From: Solirubrobacter pauli
GTDB taxonomy: Bacteria; Actinomycetota; Thermoleophilia; Solirubrobacterales; Solirubrobacteraceae
Length of the DNA stretch: 64,000 bases
Assembly: GCF_003633755.1 (NCBI RefSeq)
Contig: NZ_RBIL01000001.1
Coordinates: forward strand, 915,426-979,425
Direction: 5' to 3'
A model generated the notes under the pieces. That model searched no databases, was not told the DNA's origin, and was given only the letters and a program-made list of their open reading frames with translations. A program made the translations under genes and the position numbers. This document shows positions 8,257-16,384 of this stretch, piece after piece. How positions within the stretch are numbered: position 1 is the stretch's first letter; every line of letters begins with the position of its first letter.

Positions 8257-8687
8257 GCCGCAGCCTGGTCGGCCGGCTCTTCCGCCACCGCGCGGGAGAG
8301 CAGGTCGCGCAGCGCCGCCCGGTCCTCGGCCGTCAACGAGCCGAAGACCTCCTCCTCGAGCGACTCCATCGCACGCTCCGCGTGCCGCAGCGCCTCTTGG
8401 CCGGCCTCCGTGATCACCACGATGTGACGACGGCGGTCGGCCGGGTCGCGCCGACGCTCGACGAAGCCCTTGCCCTCGAGGTCGTTGAGCAGCAGGACGG
8501 TGTTGTTCGCGTCCATCTGCATCGACGCGCACAGGTCCTGCTGCGGCAGCCCACCCTCACGCAGGTTCGTGAGGACCATGTACGCCTTGAGCTTGAGGCC
8601 CAGCACATCCTCGCTCGCGCGGCGGTAGACGCTGCGCGTGAGCTTGATCAGCAGGACGATCGAGCCGGGCGATGGAGAGGCAGACAT
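8253..8687 (-). CDS. MarR-family transcriptional regulator
   Basis: 144 residues. The winged helix covers about residues 30-100: GGLPQQDLCASMQMDANNTVLLLNDLEGKGFVERRRDPADRRRHIVVITEAG, matching the recognition helix and the DxRxR wing of MarR. It is transcribed divergently from an MFS drug exporter. A perfect inverted repeat (8734-8756) lies between the two genes and overlaps the exporter start. Repression of the pump, relieved by a phenolic or drug ligand, is the usual logic. Its 3' end interlocks with the small peptide gene. Confidence 0.9.
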   Translation of the reverse strand: MSASPSPGSIVLLIKLTRSVYRRASEDVLGLKLKAYMVLTNLREGGLPQQDLCASMQMDANNTVLLLNDLEGKGFVERRRDPADRRRHIVVITEAGQEALRHAERAMESLEEEVFGSLTAEDRAALRDLLSRAVAEEPADQAAA

Positions 8688-8709
8688 GTGTCGAATCAGA
8701 GATTAGCGC

Positions 8710-8756
8710 TTGCGTGATCATCCGCGACGCCATATAGTCACTTTTATAGTGACTAT
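8710..8756 (+). promoter_or_regulatory. MarR-type operator/promoter for the MFS exporter
   Basis: An inverted repeat with perfect 8-base arms, ATAGTCAC (8734-8741) and GTGACTAT (8749-8756), is separated by seven A/T bases. A promoter TTGCGT (8710-8715), 17-base spacer, TATAGT (8733-8738) reads towards the exporter, so the left arm covers the -10 box. The exporter's probable GTG start is the first three bases of the right arm, implying a leader of only a few bases. Binding by the divergent MarR protein is inferred from position. Confidence 0.7.
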
Positions 8757-10212
8757 CCCTTCCCAAGTAGAGAGCGCCTCCCGGCGCACGTGGATGGCGC
8801 TGGTGGTCGTGTGTCTGGGTCAGCTGATGATGGTCGTGGACATGACCATCGTGAACGTCGCCCTCCCGGTCATCCAGCGCGACCTGCAGTTCTCCCAGGC
8901 CGACCTCACGTGGGTGGTCGGGGCGTACCTCATCTCGTACGGCAGCTTCCTGCTGCTCGCCGGCCGCCTCGGCGACCTGCTCGGCCGCAAGCGCGTGTTC
9001 CTCGCGGGCACGGCCATCTTCACCCTGGCCTCGCTGGCCTGCGGCATCGCCGACTCCCAGCTCACGCTGATCGCCGCGCGGTTCGCCCAGGGCTTCGGCG
9101 GCGCCATCGCCACCTCGGTCATCCTCGCCCTGATCGCGACCGACTTCCCGCGCCCGGATCAGCGCGTGAAGGCGATGGGCGCGTACATGTTCGTCGTCAC
9201 CTCCGGCGGGTCGCTCGGCCTGCTGCTGGGTGGCGCGCTCGTCGAGTCCGTCGACTGGCACTGGATCTTCACCGTCAACGTGCCGATCGGCATCGCGGTG
9301 CTCGTGCTCGGCACCCGGCTGATCGAGGACCGCCCGGGCCTCGGCCTGCGCGGCGGCATCGACATCGCCGGCTCGATCCTCATGACCACCTCGGCGATGA
9401 CCGCGGTCTACGCGATCATCACCGCCGCCGAGCACGGCTGGAGCTCCGCCCACACGCTCGGCTGGCTGGGCGCCGCCGCCATCCTCGGCGTGGCCTTCCT
9501 GGTCCTCCAGTCCCGCATCCAGAACCCGATCCTGCCGCTGCGGATCCTGCGCGTGCGCTCGCTGATCGGCGCCAGCGTCGTCCGCGGCTTCCTCGTCACG
9601 GGCATGTTCGGCACGTGGGTCATGGGCTCGCTGTACGTCGAGCACGTGCTCGGCTACGGCGCCTGGGCCACCGGCCTCGCGTTCCTCCCGATGACGTTGA
9701 TCGTCGGCCTGCTCTCGCTCGGCACGACCGCACGCGTCATGGGCGTGCTCGGCCCGGCGCGCACGGTGATCGTCGGCCTACTGATCGTGGTCGGCGCGCT
9801 CACGCTCTTGAGCACGGTCGGCGCGACCACGGCGTACTTCCCGACGCTGTTCTTCGCCTTCGCCCTCATGGGGCTCGGCATGGGCACGGCGATGCTGCCG
9901 CTGATGACGATCGCCATGAGCGACGTCCGCCCGGAGGACGCGGGCCTCGGCAGCGGCATCATCAACGTCTCGATGCAGCTCGCCGGCGCGCTGGGGATCG
10001 CGGTCCTCGGCACGCTCGCGTCCGATCGCTCGGCCGAGCTCACCCAGTCCGGCGACAGCGCCCTGCAGGCGCTGACCGGCGGCTACACCCTCGCGTTCGA
10101 GGTCGCCGCCGGAGCCGTCATCGTCGGCATCGTGATCGCCCTGGTGGCGCTCCGCATGCCGCCCCGCGAGCGCGAGCCCGTCCCCGGCTCAGAAGTCGCC
10201 GTCGAGGTCTGA
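8749..10212 (+). CDS. MFS multidrug exporter, EmrB/QacA (DHA2, 14-TM) type
   Basis: 487 residues from GTG at 8749; ATG at 8794 is a shorter alternative that would trim the N-terminal tail to one residue before TM1. DHA2 markers: motif with D and N in TM1 (LMMVVDMTIVNVALP), motif A GRLGDLLGRKRV in loop 2-3, and a TM5 segment GLLLGGALVE. Fourteen hydrophobic segments are visible. The family exchanges protons for drugs. Controlled by the divergent MarR at a dyad covering its promoter. The last 24 bases overlap the convergent sugar-kinase gene. Confidence 0.9.
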   Translation: MTIPSQVESASRRTWMALVVVCLGQLMMVVDMTIVNVALPVIQRDLQFSQADLTWVVGAYLISYGSFLLLAGRLGDLLGRKRVFLAGTAIFTLASLACGIADSQLTLIAARFAQGFGGAIATSVILALIATDFPRPDQRVKAMGAYMFVVTSGGSLGLLLGGALVESVDWHWIFTVNVPIGIAVLVLGTRLIEDRPGLGLRGGIDIAGSILMTTSAMTAVYAIITAAEHGWSSAHTLGWLGAAAILGVAFLVLQSRIQNPILPLRILRVRSLIGASVVRGFLVTGMFGTWVMGSLYVEHVLGYGAWATGLAFLPMTLIVGLLSLGTTARVMGVLGPARTVIVGLLIVVGALTLLSTVGATTAYFPTLFFAFALMGLGMGTAMLPLMTIAMSDVRPEDAGLGSGIINVSMQLAGALGIAVLGTLASDRSAELTQSGDSALQALTGGYTLAFEVAAGAVIVGIVIALVALRMPPREREPVPGSEVAVEV

Positions 10213-11097
10213 GAGCCTCGGCGGGGACGCACCCGCTCGCTCGCACGTCCGGGCGGCGACGGCACACGCGAACGCCGTCGCCGCCCGTACGGCATCCGGG
10301 TCGCCCAGGTCGGCGACCGCCAGGCCGGCCCTCGCCCAGTACGCGAGGAAGCCGCCGCCGAACGCGTCGCCGGCGCCGATCGTGTCCACGACCGTGATCG
10401 CCGGCGCGTCCACGTGCGCCTCGGTCTCGGCGTCCACGATCAGCGCGCCGTCGCCGCCGAGCGTGACGAGCGCGACCGGCACCCCGAGCGCCCGCGCCGC
10501 CTCGGCCACGCCGAGCCCGGGCTCCAGGTACGCGAGGTCGTCCTCGCTGACCTTGACCACGTGCGCGTGGCGCAGCGTCTCGCCGAGCCGCTCGCGGTAC
10601 GCCTCCCGGTCGGCGATGAACGTCGGCCGGCAGTTCGGGTCGACCATCACCAGCGCACGGTCGGCGACCGCCTCGACCACGGCCCGCAGGGCGCTCGCGA
10701 TCGGCTCCATCACGAGCCCGAGCGTCCCGACGTGCAGCAGGTCGACGTCGCGGGGCAACGCCGCGAGCGCGGCGTCGGGCGTGACCGACGGCGCGCTCGT
10801 GCCCTCCGTGTAGAAGCGGTAGGTCGCCGCCCCGCCCGCGTCGACCTCGGCCAGCGCGAGCGTCGTCGGCTTCGTGGTCGGCACGACCGTGTCCAGACGG
10901 ACGCCGTCCTCCTCCAGCCGGGCCCGCAAGGTCGCGCCGAGCCCGTCGTCGGACAGGCAGCCCAGGAAGTGCACGTCCTGGTCGAGCCGGGCCAGCGTGC
11001 GCGCCGTGTTGTACGGCCCGCCGCCCGGGTGCGCGGCCAACTGGTCCGCGTGCGGGACCAGGTCGATCAGCGCCTCTCCCCCAACGACGATCGTCAT
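10189..11097 (-). CDS. PfkB-family carbohydrate kinase (fructokinase-like)
   Basis: 302 residues, the usual size for ribokinase-fold sugar kinases. PfkB signature 1 is seen as GGGPYNTARTLARL near residue 25, and signature 2 as DTIGAGDAFGGGF near residue 245, with the catalytic Asp in GAGD. The internal VDPNCRP matches the fructokinase/2-keto-3-deoxygluconate kinase style (DPN-R). The enzyme phosphorylates a sugar or sugar acid with ATP in the cytosol. No sugar transporter is adjacent, so the substrate is open. It overlaps the convergent MFS gene by 24 bases. Confidence 0.88.
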   Translation of the reverse strand: MTIVVGGEALIDLVPHADQLAAHPGGGPYNTARTLARLDQDVHFLGCLSDDGLGATLRARLEEDGVRLDTVVPTTKPTTLALAEVDAGGAATYRFYTEGTSAPSVTPDAALAALPRDVDLLHVGTLGLVMEPIASALRAVVEAVADRALVMVDPNCRPTFIADREAYRERLGETLRHAHVVKVSEDDLAYLEPGLGVAEAARALGVPVALVTLGGDGALIVDAETEAHVDAPAITVVDTIGAGDAFGGGFLAYWARAGLAVADLGDPDAVRAATAFACAVAARTCERAGASPPRLSDLDGDF

Positions 11098-11158
11098 GGC
11101 CGAACCCTAGACCAACGCACTTGGGCACCGCCCGGCTGAAGCGGTTCAATCCGCGGTG

Positions 11159-12523
11159 ATGCGAACCGCCCTGACCCTGCTGTTCCTCCTGCTGCTCGCG
11201 CCCACGGCACACGCCGCGTCGGTCGCCTACATCGCCGACGGCGAGGTCTGGCTGGCCTCGCTCGACGGCAGCCAACGCGTGAAGCTGTCCGGGCCGGTGA
11301 CGAACGCGAGCGGCGCCTTCGAGAAGTGGAACGCGGTCGCGCAGGCCGACAATGGGCGCATCGTCGCTTCGCGCGTCGAGCCGGGCAAGATCTCGTCCCT
11401 CTCCTGGTTCCAGGTGTGGGAGCCGGACGGCACCTCCACCATCCAGGGCCCGCTCACCCGCACGGGCAGCTACGCGCTGCCCGTGTATCCGCTCGGCCTC
11501 GACCTGACCGCCAACGGCGGCGCGATGGCGTACGGCTTCTCCAACAGCAACTGCTGCCCCTCCGTGCTGGAGACCGGTACCTACGTGCGGGCCGTGGCGA
11601 GCGCCGCGATCCCTCCGGTGCGGATCGCCGGCCAGGAGGACCCGACGTTCTTCGGCGGTCGCCTGGTCACCCATGACCGCGAGATCGTCTACGCCCAGAA
11701 GGCGTCCGCGACGACGTACGGCGACGACTTCGCGGGCTGGCTGGACTCCAGCAACCCCTTCGGGCTGGAGGTCCGCCGCACCGACGTGGCCGCCAACGGC
11801 GCGGTGAGCGCGCTGGAGCTGGAGCAGTGGACCAACGGGACGCAGACCACCGGCAAGATCGAGCTCCTCTCCACCAACGGCGTCGACCAGAACCCGACGG
11901 CCGCGTTCGACTGCCTCGTGCCCTCCACCGGGATCGCCGTCGACGCCTCGCTCTCGCAGGACGGCACGCGCGTCGCGTGGAGCGACGCCGACGGCTTGAA
12001 GGTCGCCGGCGCGCCGACCGGCGGCACCGACTTCAACCCGTGCGTGCTGAGCGCGCCCGCGGTCGTGATCGCCCCCAACGGCACGAGCGCGTCGATCGGG
12101 CCGGCGAACGTCTCCGCCTTCCTTCCGCCGACGGCGCCGCCGCCGGGTCCGGGCACGGGCACCGGGACGGCGCCACCGCCGACCGCTCCGCCCACGAGCA
12201 CCCCGGCCGCCCCGACCGCGACGGTGCCCACCAAGGTCACGCGCGCCGCTTTGACCAAGGGCCTCGCGGTCAAGGTCACGGCGCCCGCCGCGGGCAAGGT
12301 CACGCTGACCGCGACCGTGCCCGCGAAGGCGCTGGGCAAGAAGGGCAAGGCGATCGTCGTCGCGACCGGTGCAGGCACGGCGAAGGCCGCCGGTCCGCTG
12401 ACGATCAAGCTCAAGCTCAACGCCACGGGGCGCAAGCAGCTCAAGCGCCTGAAGGGCAAGAAGGCGACGCTGCGGATCGCTCAGGGCGCCGGCAGCACCA
12501 CCAAGACGATCACGCTTCGCTAG
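11159..12523 (+). CDS. Secreted WD40-like beta-propeller protein
   Basis: 454 residues from ATG at 11159 (a GTG directly before it is also possible). A signal peptide (RTALTLLFLLLLAP, cleavage near AHA-A) is followed by propeller-like strands (VAYIADGEVWLASLDG, VAWSDADGLKVA) of the TolB/WD40 type. A Pro/Thr/Gly linker of about 40 residues leads to a C-terminal Lys-rich beta domain containing LKLNATGRKQLKRLKGKK. That last domain is a recurring module in secreted proteins of this bacterial group. Function unknown; probably cell-surface. Its stop interlocks with that of the convergent helicase gene. Confidence 0.75.
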   Translation: MRTALTLLFLLLLAPTAHAASVAYIADGEVWLASLDGSQRVKLSGPVTNASGAFEKWNAVAQADNGRIVASRVEPGKISSLSWFQVWEPDGTSTIQGPLTRTGSYALPVYPLGLDLTANGGAMAYGFSNSNCCPSVLETGTYVRAVASAAIPPVRIAGQEDPTFFGGRLVTHDREIVYAQKASATTYGDDFAGWLDSSNPFGLEVRRTDVAANGAVSALELEQWTNGTQTTGKIELLSTNGVDQNPTAAFDCLVPSTGIAVDASLSQDGTRVAWSDADGLKVAGAPTGGTDFNPCVLSAPAVVIAPNGTSASIGPANVSAFLPPTAPPPGPGTGTGTAPPPTAPPTSTPAAPTATVPTKVTRAALTKGLAVKVTAPAAGKVTLTATVPAKALGKKGKAIVVATGAGTAKAAGPLTIKLKLNATGRKQLKRLKGKKATLRIAQGAGSTTKTITLR

Positions 12524-14559
12524 AAGGCGGTGCTGAGGGCGAGCGGGAAGACCGCGGTGGCGCCCTGCCGCCGCAGCTGCCCCGCGATCATCGCCAGCGT
12601 CCAGCCGCTGAAGCGGATGTCGTCCACCAGCAGCGCGCCGGACTGCGGCGGGGCGGCGACGACCTTGAACGCCCCGCGCACGTTCGCCACCTGCTGGGCC
12701 GAGTTGGCCATCTCGCGCTGCGGCGGGTTGTCCGCGACGCGCTCGAGCAGCGGCTCGAACGGCAGGCCGAGCGCCGCCGCCAGCCGCGCCGCGAAGTCCG
12801 GGACGAGCGGGCCGGAGCGCAGTGACGGCACGGCCGTGACGTACGCGATCGGTGGCGACCACACGCGCACCGCCTCGGCGGCCGCGGCCACGAGCTGATC
12901 GTCGAAGCGGCCGGCGCCGCGGCCCTGCTGCACGAGCGGGTCCCAGCCGCCGTCGCCGAGGCGGGCGAGCGCGCGGCCCTCCTCCGCCCGGACGCCCTCG
13001 GCCAGCTTCTTCATCTTGCCCTCGGCGTCCGGGGCCATCTTCTTGACGTCGAGGACGAGCGGCTTGGAGCGGAGGTGCAGGGCGGCGGCGCGGACGAGCT
13101 CAGGGTCGAGCGGGCCGGCGAACCTGGGCCCGGTGCAGACCGCGCAGACGCCGCAGTCCGACGGGTCGGGGTCGTCGAGCTCCTCCTGCAGCGCGCGCAT
13201 CAGGCAGCGGCCGTCGGCGCCGAACGCGGCCATCGCCTCCTGCTCGCGCCGCCGCAGCGCGGTCACGTGCGCGTAGCGGTCACCGTCGTAGGTCCATGTC
13301 GCACCCGGTTGACGGACCCAGCGCGTGCCGTTGCGCGCCACCGCGCCCTCCACGTCGAGCACCTTGAGCATCGCCTCGATCCGGCCCTTGCCGAGGTTGA
13401 CGATCCCCATCAGCTCGTTCGTGGTCGCGCCGCCGCCGTCGTCCAGCGCCTCGAGCACGCGGTCCACCTGCTCCTGCCGCGGGAACGCCTGCTCGATGAA
13501 GAAGTCCTGGATCCGGCGGTCCTCGGCGCCGCGCAGCAGGACGACGTCGGCACGGTCGATCGCGCGGCCCGCGCGGCCGACCTGCTGGTAGTAGGAGATG
13601 ACCGAGCCGGGCGCCTGGTAGTGGACGACGAAGCCGAGGTCGGGCTTGTCGTAGCCCATGCCGAGCGCGCTCGTCGCGACCACGCACTTGAGCTCGTTGC
13701 GCAGCAGGCGCTCCTCGGTCGCGATCCGCGTCTCCGTGTCGACCTCGCCGGAGTACGACTGCGCGGGCACGCCGTGGGCCGACAGGAAGTCCGCGACCAG
13801 ATCGGCGTCTCGTTTGGTAAGCGTGTACACGATCCCCGAGCCGGGAAGCGAGGGCAAGAAGGTCGCCAGCCACGCCAGTCGGTCCGCCGGCGCGGGCTTC
13901 TCCACGACCTCGAGACGCAGCGACGCCCTCGACAACGGCCCCCGATACGTACGCAACGCTCCCGCATGCCCCAACGCCAACTGCTCCGTGATGTCGGCCA
14001 CGACGCGATCGTTCGCGGTGGCCGTCGTGCACAGCACCGCGACGCCCGCGGGGAGCTGCTCGAGCATGTCCTGGATACGGCGGTAGTCCGGCCGGAAGTC
14101 GTGCCCCCAGTCGCTGATGCAGTGCGCCTCGTCGATCACCAGCAGGCCGACGCGCTCGGCGAACAGCGGCAGCATCGTCTCGCGGAACTGCGGGTTGTTG
14201 AGCCGCTCCGGGCTGATCAGGAGCAGGTCGACGGCGTCCTCGGCCAGCAGGTCGCGGACCTCCGCCCAGGCGTCGCGGTTCGTCGAGTTGATCGTGAGCG
14301 CGCGGATGCCGAGCTTCTCCGCCGCCGCGATCTGGTTGCGCATCAGCGCCAGCAGCGGGGAGACGATCAGCGCCGGGCCTGCGCCCTTCTCGCGCAGCAG
14401 CGTCGTCGCGAGGAAGTACACGGCCGACTTGCCCCAGCCCGTGCGTTGCACGCAGAGCACGCGCGCCCGGTCCTCGACGAGGTCCGTGATCGCCTCCCGC
14501 TGGTGCTCGCGGAACGTCGCGTTCGGCCCGGCCAGTCTGTGCAGCAGCTCTTCCACCAT
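12520..14559 (-). CDS. RecQ-family DNA helicase with C-terminal phosphoribosyltransferase-like domain
   Basis: 679 residues. Helicase domain: motif I R39-T-G-W-G-K44-S, motif II D143-E-A-H with the RecQ aromatic loop SDWGHDFRPDY, motif III TTATAND, motif V SALGMGYDKPD, motif VI QQVGRAGRA. A RecQ zinc site follows (CLM, then DCGVCAVC). The last about 150 residues are not RecQ: they contain LLVDDIRFSGWTL (residues about 643-655), which matches the PRPP-binding loop of type I phosphoribosyltransferases such as ComF. There is no HRDC domain. It starts 14 bases from the divergent acyltransferase. Confidence 0.88.
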   Translation of the reverse strand: MVEELLHRLAGPNATFREHQREAITDLVEDRARVLCVQRTGWGKSAVYFLATTLLREKGAGPALIVSPLLALMRNQIAAAEKLGIRALTINSTNRDAWAEVRDLLAEDAVDLLLISPERLNNPQFRETMLPLFAERVGLLVIDEAHCISDWGHDFRPDYRRIQDMLEQLPAGVAVLCTTATANDRVVADITEQLALGHAGALRTYRGPLSRASLRLEVVEKPAPADRLAWLATFLPSLPGSGIVYTLTKRDADLVADFLSAHGVPAQSYSGEVDTETRIATEERLLRNELKCVVATSALGMGYDKPDLGFVVHYQAPGSVISYYQQVGRAGRAIDRADVVLLRGAEDRRIQDFFIEQAFPRQEQVDRVLEALDDGGGATTNELMGIVNLGKGRIEAMLKVLDVEGAVARNGTRWVRQPGATWTYDGDRYAHVTALRRREQEAMAAFGADGRCLMRALQEELDDPDPSDCGVCAVCTGPRFAGPLDPELVRAAALHLRSKPLVLDVKKMAPDAEGKMKKLAEGVRAEEGRALARLGDGGWDPLVQQGRGAGRFDDQLVAAAAEAVRVWSPPIAYVTAVPSLRSGPLVPDFAARLAAALGLPFEPLLERVADNPPQREMANSAQQVANVRGAFKVVAAPPQSGALLVDDIRFSGWTLAMIAGQLRRQGATAVFPLALSTAF

Positions 14560-14573
14560 GAGGACGGTAGGTC

Positions 14574-15650
14574 GTGGCGCGGATAACTCGCCCCCGCTAC
14601 GAGTCCTTCGACGGGATGCGCGGCCTCGCGTGCATCCTCATCGTCTGCCTGCACGTGTGGATGTACACCGACGCGAACTGGCCGCGGCCGGGGCGCACCG
14701 ACCTGCTCGACCGCGTCGTCGGCGAGTTCCGGATCGCGCTGATGTTCTTCTTCGTGCTGTCGGGCTTCCTGCTGGCGCTGCCGTGGGCGGCCGGGCGCAC
14801 GCCCAACCTGCGGCGCTACGCGGCGCGCCGGTTCGCGCGCGTGGCGCCGGGCTACTGGCTGGCGGTGGCCGGCTCGTTCCTGCTGCTGGCCGGCACGGGC
14901 CACGGCCGCGAGGTCGCGGCCCACGACCTGCCGAAGTTCATCTTCTTCATCCCGAACCTGTTCGAGGAGACGCGCAACCTGCTCGACCCGCCGATGTGGT
15001 CGCTGCACGTGGAGGTGAGCTTCTACATCGTGCTCCCGCTGATCGGGTTCGCGCTGCTGCGGGCGAAGCGGCCGCTGCTGTCGGTGTGCGCGGTGCTGAT
15101 CGCCGCCGGGCTCGTGTGGACGACGATCGGGACGCTCGAGGCGTGGCCGCCCGAGGTGACGTGGACGCTGCCGTCGTACATCGGCGTGCTCACGTGCGGG
15201 ATCGGCGCGGCCGTGCTCGCCCAGCGCCACCCGCCGCGCTTCATCGGCACGGCGGGGGTGTTGATCGTGCTGGCCAACTCGGTCTGGCACTCGAACGGCA
15301 CCGGCGACGTCGGGCACGCGGTCGGTGACCTGCCCGCCGCGGTCGGCTTCGGCCTGATCCTGTGGTCGATGGCCTACCGCGAGAGCCGGATCCTCGCGTC
15401 GCGCTTCATGGTCTGGACCGGCACCGTGTCGTTCGGCGTGTACCTGTGGCACATGCCGGTCCTGTTCTGGCTCGGGCTCAACGAGCGGCTGCCGGAGCGG
15501 TTCGTCCCGGCGGCGCTGTGGATCTTCCCGATCACGTTCGCGCTCGCGGCGCTCAGCTGGTACTTCGTCGAGCGGCCCGCGATGCGGCTGGGCGACAAGG
15601 TCGTGCCCTCGCGGTCGCCCCGCCGCTCGCCGCGTGCCGCCGAGAGCTAG
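14574..15650 (+). CDS. Acyltransferase 3 (OafA/YrhL-type) membrane protein
   Basis: 358 residues from GTG at 14574. About ten membrane helices. The family start is visible as [18 protein letters not shown], then [25 protein letters not shown] and [14 protein letters not shown]. These integral membrane enzymes transfer O-acyl groups to surface polysaccharide, antibiotics or lipids. No extracellular SGNH domain is attached. The acceptor is unknown. It converges with the lipoprotein gene, sharing stop bases CTAG at 15647-15650. Confidence 0.88.
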   Translation: MARITRPRYESFDGMRGLACILIVCLHVWMYTDANWPRPGRTDLLDRVVGEFRIALMFFFVLSGFLLALPWAAGRTPNLRRYAARRFARVAPGYWLAVAGSFLLLAGTGHGREVAAHDLPKFIFFIPNLFEETRNLLDPPMWSLHVEVSFYIVLPLIGFALLRAKRPLLSVCAVLIAAGLVWTTIGTLEAWPPEVTWTLPSYIGVLTCGIGAAVLAQRHPPRFIGTAGVLIVLANSVWHSNGTGDVGHAVGDLPAAVGFGLILWSMAYRESRILASRFMVWTGTVSFGVYLWHMPVLFWLGLNERLPERFVPAALWIFPITFALAALSWYFVERPAMRLGDKVVPSRSPRRSPRAAES

Positions 15651-16315
15651 TTCGTGTTCACGGTGATCTTGGCCACGCCGATCACCAGCCCCGCCGTGAG
15701 CGCGTCGACGGCGAACGTCTGGTTGAGGAGGTCGGCCGCCTCCTGCTTGAGCTTGACGGTCGTGCCCTCGAGCTCGGCGGTGCCGTCGTCGTTGGTCTTG
15801 AGCGGGTTGAGCGTGCGGCCGTCGAGGAAGAACAGCGGCGCGCTCTCCGCGGCGACCTTCCCGTCCACCGTGACCTTGCCGGTGAGCACAGACTTGCCCG
15901 GGTCGATCACGAAGTCGGTCAGCTCGACCGTCTTCCCGCCGCCCGTGAGCGACAGGCCGGAGCCGTCGTGGTCGATCATGCCCTGCACGTACGGGGAGAC
16001 CGTGCCGGGCTTGTAGTACGTCACGTTGCCGCCGGTGATCGGGAAGCTGGCGACGCCGCTCTCGCTGATCTTCGCGGTGCCGAGCGGGGCCGGCGTGAGC
16101 TTGAGGTCACCGAGGGCGCTGACGAACCCGGCGTCGAGGGTGACGGCGGTGTCCTTGCCGCTCAGCGAGGGGATCTGCGCGACGGGCGCGGGCGTGCTGG
16201 TGCTTTGGGTCTGGCCGGAGGTGGCCGCGGTGGACTCGTCCTCGCCGCCGCAGGCGGTCGCGGTCACGGCAAGGGCGATCGTGGCGGCCACGGCCGCCAG
16301 GCGCTTCGGATGCAT
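15647..16315 (-). CDS. Putative lipoprotein with HtaA-like beta domain
   Basis: 222 residues from ATG at 16315. A signal peptide with a lipobox-like end (VTATAC, then GGEDES) is followed by a Ser/Thr-rich linker and one beta-rich domain of about 170 residues: [48 protein letters not shown]. The alternation resembles HtaA-type domains, some of which bind haem, but no haem ligand can be named here and the match is tentative. Probably anchored outside the membrane. Divergent from the STAND-LuxR gene, with about 70 bases between them. Confidence 0.65.
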   Translation of the reverse strand: MHPKRLAAVAATIALAVTATACGGEDESTAATSGQTQSTSTPAPVAQIPSLSGKDTAVTLDAGFVSALGDLKLTPAPLGTAKISESGVASFPITGGNVTYYKPGTVSPYVQGMIDHDGSGLSLTGGGKTVELTDFVIDPGKSVLTGKVTVDGKVAAESAPLFFLDGRTLNPLKTNDDGTAELEGTTVKLKQEAADLLNQTFAVDALTAGLVIGVAKITVNTN

Positions 16316-16384
16316 CTCGTCTCTCGCTTTCGGAGGGGGTTGAGAGGAGGTGTGTCGCTTCTTCGTGTTAGCCCCCTGGACCGG

